Below, piece by piece: positions 1-4,444 of a stretch of 5,848 nucleotides of DNA (position 1 is its first letter; every line of letters begins with the position of its first letter). The notes beneath the pieces were generated by a model, which saw nothing but the letters and a program-made list of their open reading frames with translations, searched no databases and was not told where the DNA came from. Origin of the DNA: Candidatus Uhrbacteria bacterium (GTDB taxonomy: Bacteria > Patescibacteriota > Patescibacteriia > UBA9934 > UBA10169); NCBI GenBank assembly GCA_003505155.1, contig DNYJ01000022.1:10082-15929 (forward strand). Reading direction: 5' to 3'. Position numbers and translations under genes: made by a program.

Positions 1-170
1 TCTCCCGCGCGCGAACCTGAAAGCCTCGCGCGCGGCCCCCCACGAGTTCGGAAGCATTCGCATCATCGACGGGAGAGACCTGCATCTCTCCCCGCCCGAA
101 CGACTTTGGTCGTTCAGTCGGGCGGGTCGCCAGGGCATCTCTCGTTTATGAGAGGGTCGCTTCCGGACTC
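1..170 (+). ncRNA. Candidate structured RNA, 3' part (unclassified)
   Basis: Seen in the sequence: a perfect 10-bp stem (5-14 with 26-35, 11-nt loop), then a 12-bp stem with one G-U pair (44-55 with 159-170) enclosing three hairpins. These are 71-78 with 85-92 (8 bp, 6-nt loop), 91-104 with 109-126 (two 7-bp halves, a 4-nt bulge and a 4-nt loop; it competes with the previous hairpin for two bases), and 139-143 with 150-154. A rho-independent terminator begins 10 bases after the outer stem closes. This multibranch fold plus terminator is what the 3' end of a noncoding RNA would look like. I see no RNase P, tmRNA T-arm, SRP or 5S hallmarks. The rival reading is the end of a protein gene in frame 2, listed separately. 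GC-rich coding DNA can also give fortuitous stems, so confidence is moderate. Confidence 0.38.
2..151 (+). CDS. Possible C-terminal end of an unidentified protein gene (5' end outside window)
   Basis: Frame 2 is open from the window edge to a TGA at 149-151, giving 49 codons. By my count about 36 of the 49 third positions are G or C, a coding-like bias that frame 1 (also open, to a TGA at 172-174) shows less clearly. The peptide has a plausible globular composition, including the stretch FGSIRIIDGRDLHLSPPERL, but I do not recognise a family. The stop lies about 30 bases before the terminator at 180-210, as expected for a plus-strand gene end. Against it, the same DNA folds into a nested set of strong stems that would be unusual for a C-terminal coding region (see the RNA candidate). 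The two calls are alternatives, and I cannot separate them by eye. Confidence 0.33.
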   Translation, partial: LPRANLKASRAAPHEFGSIRIIDGRDLHLSPPERLWSFSRAGRQGISRL

Positions 171-179
171 ATGAGGATC

Positions 180-210
180 AAAAAGCCGCCTTTCATCAGG
201 GCGGTTTTTT
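180..210. terminator. Bidirectional rho-independent terminator
   Basis: An A-tract (180-184) is followed by GCCGCC (185-190), an 8-9-nt loop, GGCGG (200-204) and a T-tract (205-210). The five-bp GC core (186-190 with 200-204) extends through a G-U pair and A-T pairs. Because there are A's on the left and T's on the right, it can end transcripts from both directions. It lies after the plus-strand gene or RNA at the left edge and 27 bases beyond the stop of the minus-strand PIN toxin, the convergent position where a shared terminator is expected. Confidence 0.8.
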
Positions 211-236
211 GGTTTGATAAGATTTTGCAGGGGTCT

Positions 237-602
237 CTATGGAATGTGATCGTAAACTTCCAAGTTTTTGATCCCTTTGAAGTCTCGGACGTTTTTGGTG
301 ATGACTGGTACGCAGAGCTCGAGAGCTGTTGCGGCGATCAGGAGATCGATTGGTTTTTTCTTCGGGTGTGTTCTTCCGAGCATGGCCGCATTTTCCGCGA
401 TGCGATCGTTGACGGAGATCATTCGGCAGAGAGACATCAAGTCTCGCAACGCTTGTTCTTCGCTCTCCGAAAGTCCTGGGAGACGCATGGATTCGAAGAG
501 CGTCAAGGATGAAATCACCGCTTCTCCACGTTGAAACATCAGGCGGGTCTGGCCGGATACATGGAGAATGAGCATGTTTGTGTCCAAAAGAAACTTCACC
601 AT
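237..602 (-). CDS. PIN-domain toxin, VapC-like ribonuclease
   Basis: A complete single-domain PIN protein of 121 residues, within the usual size of VapC toxins. The four expected acidic metal-binding positions are visible: D7 in LLDTNMLI, E37 in the SSLTLFES segment, D86 in PIDLLIAA, and D107 in TKNVRDFKGI near the C-terminus. PIN toxins of this type are Mg2+-dependent endoribonucleases that cut tRNA, rRNA or mRNA and stop growth when the antitoxin is degraded; the RNA target cannot be read from sequence. The ATG at 602 follows the antitoxin-like gene's stop by nine bases on the same strand, so the two are probably co-transcribed and translated by re-initiation. No strong Shine-Dalgarno site precedes it. 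No catalytic residue is missing, so the toxin appears intact. The gene ends into the terminator at 180-210. The family call is firm; assignment to a VapBC subfamily is not. Confidence 0.88.
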   Translation of the reverse strand: MVKFLLDTNMLILHVSGQTRLMFQRGEAVISSLTLFESMRLPGLSESEEQALRDLMSLCRMISVNDRIAENAAMLGRTHPKKKPIDLLIAATALELCVPVITKNVRDFKGIKNLEVYDHIP

Positions 603-611
603 AGACCATCA

Positions 612-854
612 TCATTCCCATGACATGCGGGATGCTTTGAGCCACCTCATCCATATATCGGCCTTCTTCTTTGCCACAGAACCAGCCGTGCGCTTAAGAA
701 TATTATTTGCTTTTCTCATGTCATGAATTTGGTTGTTGTGGGCCGACTGATCAACCAGAACATCGATCTGGGATTTTGGTGAACGCCAAGATTCGAGTTG
801 CCCGAGCCGCTCGTCGAGTCTTTTAATAGTTTGTTCCAATGTTTTCGTATTCAT
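612..854 (-). CDS. Antitoxin-like small protein paired with the PIN toxin
   Basis: An 80-residue protein directly upstream of the PIN toxin gene in the order antitoxin-toxin. The N-terminal third (LEQTIKRLDERLGQLE) looks like an amphipathic or coiled-coil helix that could dimerise. The C-terminal part (ILKRTAGSVAKKKADIWMRW, then a basic tail ending SWE) resembles the toxin-wrapping tail of small antitoxins. I see no clear AbrB, ribbon-helix-helix or MazE DNA-binding motif, so a known antitoxin class cannot be assigned; the role rests mainly on position and size. I chose the ATG at 854 because a -35/-10 pair (886-891 and 863-868) lies so that transcription would start almost at this codon. In-frame ATGs at 872 and 878 fall inside or upstream of that promoter and would give 86 or 88 residues. 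Autoregulation of the pair is likely by analogy, but no operator was identified. Confidence 0.68.
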   Translation of the reverse strand: MNTKTLEQTIKRLDERLGQLESWRSPKSQIDVLVDQSAHNNQIHDMRKANNILKRTAGSVAKKKADIWMRWLKASRMSWE

Positions 855-862
855 ATAAGCCA

Positions 863-891
863 AGTCTATCATGACCATGAACGAAGCTCAA
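863..891 (-). promoter_or_regulatory. Predicted promoter of the toxin-antitoxin operon
   Basis: Read on the minus strand: TTGAGC (891-886), a 17-base spacer, then TAGACT (868-863) preceded by TGA, which fits an extended -10. Eight bases separate the -10 hexamer from the ATG at 854, so the transcript would start at or within a base or two of the start codon and be leaderless or nearly so. Both hexamers match the consensus at four of six positions. The spacing is ideal, but the hexamers alone are not strong. Confidence 0.45.
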
Positions 892-906
892 TGCGGTTTT
901 TTGGTT

Positions 907-934
907 TTGCATAACAAGAGCGTGTTGCTACAAT
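907..934 (+). promoter_or_regulatory. Predicted promoter of the ABC-F gene, near-leaderless
   Basis: TTGCAT (907-912), a 16-base spacer, then TACAAT (929-934) preceded by TGC, an extended -10. The ATG at 943 is eight bases after the hexamer, so transcription would begin about at the start codon. No Shine-Dalgarno site separates the two, apart from a GAGG that overlaps where the transcript would start. It diverges from the toxin-antitoxin promoter, and the two -35 boxes are only 15 bases apart. Confidence 0.6.
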
Positions 935-942
935 GAGGCTCT

Positions 943-2643
943 ATGAAATCAAGACATTTTGATGCCGGAGAGGGTGTTGCCGGCCGTGAAGCGGAGACGG
1001 AACGCATCCGCGAAGCCCTGCGCCGGTGCCTTGCCGAGCATGTCGTTGATCTCCCGCCGTTCTGGGACGGACGGGATATTGATCGCGGGAAGGTGAGCGG
1101 CGCGATGGTCGGCGCGGTGGACGCCGAGATTTCTCGTTGCCACCCTCCGATTAAAATACCACGCTTGAGTCTTGAAGGGGGCAAGAGCGTTGTCCTCGTG
1201 GGACAGAACGGCGCCGGAAAGTCTACGCTGTTTGACGCCGTCATGGCTCGGCGCGGCGCATCGTTCGATGCCGGCTCCCACGGCTACGGCCGCGGTGCGC
1301 ACAGCAAGGAAACTCTGCGCATTGCCCGACTTGACCAGGAAGAACTTTTGGCACCTCTCTCGCAAACGCGCGTGGAGAGCGTTTTGAAGGAAGCCCTTGC
1401 GCATTTCAAAGAAGACTTTCCCGTCAACTGGGAGGATCCCGATGCGCACGATCGAAATTTGCTCAATCAGGAATCCGAACAGCGCATTGAGGGACTCATG
1501 GATCAAGCCGTGCGCCTGTTTGAAGTGGATCAATTTTTCGATCGGAAGGTCTCAGAACTTTCCGGAGGCGAGCGCACCAAGCTCTCGCTCATGCTTCTGT
1601 TGGGGAGCGAACCCGACGTCCTCCTTTTGGACGAACCCACCAACCATCTGGATCTTGAGAGCATCTCCAAACTCGCCGGACTGTTTGAAACCTATCGTCG
1701 AGCGGGCGCCGCAATCGTCTCTGTGAGCCATGTGGAATGGTTTTTGGAAATGGCAAGCCGTGACGGCACGCTGACGCTTGAGTATAACGGAGGGGAACGC
1801 TGTCTGACCACTTCAAAATCTCCCTATGCGGATTATAGAAAAAAAGAGCGGCGCGAAAGAATGTTGCGAGAACCGATCGTCTGGAAGGTTGGTATGCCAG
1901 ATCTCTCAAGCCGACTCTTTGTGCTTCCGGAACGCTTGACAATTCCCGATTCGCCAATCAAGGACGCCGCTTCTCCAGACATTTTTGTTGGCGACGTGAC
2001 GGTTCTCTCGGGCAAAAACGGCACGGGGAAGACAAAGATTCTCGAAGCGCTGGCACATCCGTCGCATGGCGTGATCGAGCGTGAATCCCGCGTACAAAGC
2101 GCGTTTCTTCCGCAGATGTGGCCCAAGGAGGTTGCCGAGGGAACGGTGAGTGCATTCTTTGACTGGGTGAAGGGGGAGACGAACCCGCACAGCGATGCGA
2201 CGTTGCCGATGTTTGAACGAGAACTGAAGCGCGTGGGACTTTCAAGTGGCCACCGTGATCTTGGACGACCTCTGTCGTCTTTGAGTGGAGGAGAACAGCG
2301 CTTGTTGTGGTTTGCGGCCGCGGCGCTGATTGAAGGCACCGACGTGCTCTTACTCGACGAACCGAGCAACCACATGGATCAAGCGACTATGGAAGCGGTG
2401 GTAAAAGCTATTCAGGATTTTCCCGGCACTGTCATGCTTTCCACGCATGATTTGCGTTTGATGCGAGCGTTAGAAGCCTACTCTGGGAAATCGCGCGAAG
2501 GACGCCCGCCGCGCAACGTGGTGCTCACGCGTGACGAAGGCGCGACGCGTTTCACTCTTGCAAAAATCAACCCATCCGAATACGCCGCCTCCACGATTTC
2601 AACGGCCATGAAATCCGCCAGCCGCCTCAAAGTGGTTTGGTAA
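943..2643 (+). CDS. ABC-F family ATPase (duplicated ABC domains, no membrane segment)
   Basis: A 566-residue soluble protein with two complete ABC cassettes and no transmembrane stretch, the layout of ABC-F proteins that act on ribosomes. Cassette 1: Walker A GQNGAGKST (87-95), Q-loop around Q132, signature LSGGE (206-210), Walker B LLLDEP with TNHLD (227-237), H-switch H263. Cassette 2: Walker A GKNGTGKT (357-364), Q-loop Q391, signature LSGGE (447-451), LLLDEPSNHMD (469-479), H-switch H502. All ATPase residues are present, including E231 and E473. Two things are atypical. About 65 residues precede the first ABC strand. The linker between cassettes has only a short charged helix (about 295-310) instead of the long helical pair that reaches the peptidyl-transferase centre in EttA or resistance ABC-F proteins. 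The exact role (translation factor, drug protection or other) is therefore open. The ATG is supported by the promoter just upstream. The Y1 element begins two bases after the stop codon. Confidence 0.85.
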   Translation: MKSRHFDAGEGVAGREAETERIREALRRCLAEHVVDLPPFWDGRDIDRGKVSGAMVGAVDAEISRCHPPIKIPRLSLEGGKSVVLVGQNGAGKSTLFDAVMARRGASFDAGSHGYGRGAHSKETLRIARLDQEELLAPLSQTRVESVLKEALAHFKEDFPVNWEDPDAHDRNLLNQESEQRIEGLMDQAVRLFEVDQFFDRKVSELSGGERTKLSLMLLLGSEPDVLLLDEPTNHLDLESISKLAGLFETYRRAGAAIVSVSHVEWFLEMASRDGTLTLEYNGGERCLTTSKSPYADYRKKERRERMLREPIVWKVGMPDLSSRLFVLPERLTIPDSPIKDAASPDIFVGDVTVLSGKNGTGKTKILEALAHPSHGVIERESRVQSAFLPQMWPKEVAEGTVSAFFDWVKGETNPHSDATLPMFERELKRVGLSSGHRDLGRPLSSLSGGEQRLLWFAAAALIEGTDVLLLDEPSNHMDQATMEAVVKAIQDFPGTVMLSTHDLRLMRALEAYSGKSREGRPPRNVVLTRDEGATRFTLAKINPSEYAASTISTAMKSASRLKVVW

Positions 2644-2644
2644 T

Positions 2645-2672
2645 TGGGGTCAGGTCGGGATACGGGATATTT
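2645..2672 (+). repeat. Left terminal inverted repeat of the Y1 element
   Basis: TGGGGTCAGGTCGGGATACG followed by GGATATTT. It is exactly complementary in reverse to 3555-3582 over 28 bases. The GGGGTCAG core resembles, from memory, sequences that commonly flank REP-associated transposase genes in other bacteria. Complementarity stops at 2673, where the partner base does not pair. Confidence 0.93.
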
Positions 2673-2680
2673 ACCATTTG

Positions 2681-2689
2681 TGTTACAAT
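2681..2689 (+). promoter_or_regulatory. Extended -10 promoter of the transposase gene
   Basis: TGTTACAAT, an extended -10 with no convincing -35 at the expected distance. The ATG at 2698 is eight bases downstream, the same distance and nearly the same sequence as at the ABC-F start (TACAATGAAACTCTATG against TACAATGAGGCTCTATG). The transcript would be nearly leaderless. It lies inside the element, so the element carries its own promoter. Confidence 0.55.
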
Positions 2690-2697
2690 GAAACTCT

Positions 2698-3555
2698 ATG
2701 GCAAGACCTCTTCGCGTCGAATTCAACGGTGCCCTCTATCACGTCATTGCTCGCGGCAACGCAAAGCAGGACATCTTTCTCACCGATCGCGATCGAGAAC
2801 GATTTCTCTATTGGCTTAAAGACGTGATCAAAACGTACAATCTCATCCTCCACGCCTACTGCCTCATGGGCAATCATTACCACCTCTTCGTCGAGACGCC
2901 CGACGGCAATCTCTCTCGTGCTATGCGCGACTTGAACGGCAACTACACGCAAGACTTTAATGCGCGTCATGCTCGCGTTGGTCATCTATTTCAAGGACGA
3001 TATAAAGCCTTCGTGATCGATAAAGATTCCTACCTTCTTGCCGTCATGCTCTACATCGTCCTGAATCCCTTCCGTGCCGGTCTCGTTAAGCACCCTCGAG
3101 ACTGGAAATGGAGCAGTTACAGGGCGACGGCGGGGTATGTGAAAGCTCCCGAATGGTTGTGCGTGGACGATACGCTTCTTCTCTTTGCGAAGAATCGAAA
3201 GGTGGCTGAACGTGAGTATCGTGCGTATGTGCGTGAAGGAATTTCTGCGAAGGATCCTCACGAAGAAGCAAAGCACGGGTTTATCATGGGTGATGCACGC
3301 TTCACGCATTTCATCTGGGAGTTGACCAACGGAGCTGAAGACATCAAGGAACATCCGCGAGAGGAGAGGATTGTGGGCAGACCTACGCTTGAGGAGATTT
3401 TTGCGGATGTAAAGACGAAGGAGGAACGGGATTACGCCATCATGCTTGCTAGAGGACGGTGCGGGTATCTTACGACGGAGATTGCTCAGCATTTGAATGT
3501 CGACCGAACGATGATTGGTAAAATCAGTAGAGGAACTTATAACACCGGTGGTTAA
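2698..3555 (+). CDS. REP-associated tyrosine (Y1/HUH) transposase
   Basis: A 285-residue protein with the opening MARPLRVEFNGALYHVIARG characteristic of the IS200-like/TnpA_REP family. The HUH metal-binding motif is GNHYHLF, with H60 and H62. The probable catalytic tyrosine is Y119 in the conserved MLYIVLNPFRAGLV segment, where family members carry it. RVGHLFQGRYKAF (93-105) and WKWSSYRA (137-143) are further family hallmarks. Such enzymes cut and rejoin single-stranded DNA at folded ends through a 5'-phosphotyrosine link. The C-terminal third (about 255-281, with LTTEIAQHLNVDRTMIGKIS) looks like a helix-turn-helix that may recognise the element's ends. The length is normal and there is no frameshift, so the gene appears intact. 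Its TAA stop lies in the same reading frame as the DHH-like gene beyond the right repeat. Confidence 0.93.
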   Translation: MARPLRVEFNGALYHVIARGNAKQDIFLTDRDRERFLYWLKDVIKTYNLILHAYCLMGNHYHLFVETPDGNLSRAMRDLNGNYTQDFNARHARVGHLFQGRYKAFVIDKDSYLLAVMLYIVLNPFRAGLVKHPRDWKWSSYRATAGYVKAPEWLCVDDTLLLFAKNRKVAEREYRAYVREGISAKDPHEEAKHGFIMGDARFTHFIWELTNGAEDIKEHPREERIVGRPTLEEIFADVKTKEERDYAIMLARGRCGYLTTEIAQHLNVDRTMIGKISRGTYNTGG

Positions 3556-3582
3556 AATATCCCGTATCCCGACCTGACCCCA
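3555..3582 (-). repeat. Right terminal inverted repeat of the Y1 element
   Basis: The exact reverse complement of 2645-2672. It begins with the last base of the transposase stop codon, so the gene and its 3' repeat overlap by one base. Read on the plus strand, the repeat is open in the frame of the DHH-like gene that follows. Confidence 0.93.
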
Positions 3583-3627
3583 GGCAAGACGCTTCTCATC
3601 ATTCCTCCCAACGACGAGGAGGCGTAT

Positions 3628-4431
3628 TTGATTGCCGAGCTTGCCTTGCGCAAGGGGTATCAAGTGCATCGTTCTTCACAGCCTCACGGCGCGCGGCTCG
3701 AGCGCGAACCTCGGATTCTTGAGCGTGTGAAAGACTATGGCGCTTCAACAGTGATCGTTGTGGAGATGCCGGGACCCGAAACAGAGGAAGCAATCCGCGC
3801 GATGGGCAAGCACCTCGTCGTGATTGACCACCACAATTATACCGATCTCGAGCGCGCCCACGCTCCGGATGGCTCGACGTTGCCAAGTTCGCTCGAACAG
3901 TTTCTTGCCTATGCCGGCATTGAGGAGGTTCATTTGCGGCGTTGGGGATACGAACCCGATCTCGTGCGGGGCATCGGGCTTTGGGACGCGGGCTATATCT
4001 GGGGCGTCATGGCGGCGGGATATTCGCGCGAACGCGCGCTTGAAGTCGCCGCGTTCAAGGATGAGCTCGCAGAGAAAGTTGGCGCGGCCGAAGCCGATCC
4101 GGTGAACCGTGCGGAGGCGGAGCGCGTGTTTCAAGATCGGGAAAAGTTTGGCAGTTACTTTGTTGTGGTGAGCCTTCACCCAACCGCGCGCATCCGCTCG
4201 AGTCTCTCGCGCCTGTTCGCGTTTACCTACTGGAAGCCCATGACGGTCATCATCTCCGAGCGCGCCGGGGAGCGTTTGTACGTTCAGGAGACGGATCGCG
4301 CACTTGATTTGTTTCATTGCTTCGGCGGCTTCACATTCGGAACGGACCGCAACTGGGGGTATGATAACGAGACAGAGGAGGAGAAGGTGACGTTGGGGCA
4401 GGTGAAGGAGTTTTTAGGAGGTAGGGAGTAG
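3628..4431 (+). CDS. Divergent DHH-phosphoesterase-like protein, 5' end disrupted by the Y1 element
   Basis: From the TTG at 3628 the product has 267 residues, but coding-like sequence in this frame extends upstream to the element edge at 3583 (GKTLLIIPPNDEEAY, a typical first beta-strand and turn), where no ATG, GTG or TTG occurs. The native start has therefore probably been lost. The TTG is preceded at five bases by GAGGAGG, which could rescue translation of a shortened protein. Visible DHH-family traits, numbered from the TTG: VVIDHHN (64-70), a possible later acidic motif GIGLWDAGYIWG (115-126) and a glycine-rich CFGGFTFGTDRNWGY (231-245) where DHHA1-like domains carry theirs. The usual motif I DxD and motif II aspartate are not evident (NDEE and VVEMPG stand there), so catalysis is doubtful. 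The family call rests mainly on DHH. Downstream genes follow closely, so it probably heads an operon. Confidence 0.6.
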   Translation: MIAELALRKGYQVHRSSQPHGARLEREPRILERVKDYGASTVIVVEMPGPETEEAIRAMGKHLVVIDHHNYTDLERAHAPDGSTLPSSLEQFLAYAGIEEVHLRRWGYEPDLVRGIGLWDAGYIWGVMAAGYSRERALEVAAFKDELAEKVGAAEADPVNRAEAERVFQDREKFGSYFVVVSLHPTARIRSSLSRLFAFTYWKPMTVIISERAGERLYVQETDRALDLFHCFGGFTFGTDRNWGYDNETEEEKVTLGQVKEFLGGRE

Positions 4432-4435
4432 GGAG
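4422..4435 (+). repeat. 7-bp tandem duplication TAGGGAG x2 at a gene boundary
   Basis: Two adjacent copies of TAGGGAG. The second copy supplies the TAG stop of the DHH-like gene (4429-4431) and the GGGAG that acts as the Shine-Dalgarno site of the next gene, nine bases before its ATG. Removing one copy would fuse the two reading frames. Confidence 0.9.
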
Positions 4436-4444
4436 TGGAACACT

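Larger units (their letters stand above)
2645..3582 (+). mobile_element. Y1 (REP-associated tyrosine) transposase element with 28-bp inverted repeats
   Basis: A 938-bp unit bounded by perfect 28-bp inverted repeats and containing one complete HUH transposase gene. The flanking bases (GTAAT on the left, GGCAA on the right) show no target-site duplication, as expected for single-strand Y1 transposition. The left end starts one base after the ABC-F stop codon. The right end abuts, in frame, the coding sequence of a DHH-like protein. The identical ends and intact transposase suggest recent arrival. The precise element edge is uncertain by a base or two because T2645 and A3582 could belong either to the element or to the host. 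Confidence 0.75.

Noticed and set aside
1..170. RNase P RNA, tmRNA, SRP RNA or 5S rRNA
   Set aside because: The conserved RNase P P4 strands, tmRNA T-arm, SRP GGAA-loop context and 5S loops were looked for and not found.
1..215. T-box or other riboswitch leader before the terminator at 180-210
   Set aside because: No plus-strand gene follows the terminator and no T-box core motif is seen; the next gene is on the opposite strand.
196..654. A 152-residue open frame on the minus strand overlapping the PIN toxin
   Set aside because: It is an overlapping frame of the toxin gene; the toxin frame carries all four PIN acidic residues, whereas this one is low-complexity and basic.
893..907. GCGGTTTTTTGGTTT at 893-907 repeats the terminator's right arm and T-tract at 201-215
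   Set aside because: At 893 there is no matching GC-rich left arm, so it is not a second terminator; the shared 15 bases are mostly T-rich low complexity.
949..1533. Long minus-strand open frames opposite the ABC-F gene (also 1833-2375)
   Set aside because: Antisense shadows of a gene with complete ABC motifs; no start signals and no recognisable protein.
2688..2690. An ATG ten bases upstream of the transposase ATG
   Set aside because: It is out of frame with the transposase and overlaps the -10 box; the conserved MARPLRVEF start is at 2698.
2700..3590. GGCAAGAC at 2700-2707 and again just outside the element at 3583-3590, considered as a target duplication or recombination scar
   Set aside because: One copy is inside the transposase coding start, the two are read in different frames, and eight bases is short; best treated as chance.
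2986..3669. A 227-residue minus-strand frame across the transposase 3' half and right inverted repeat
   Set aside because: Antisense to the conserved transposase; no family features and no promoter or ribosome site seen.
3745..4317. A 190-residue minus-strand frame opposite the DHH-like gene
   Set aside because: Shadow of the plus-strand coding frame, which has family motifs and operon context.
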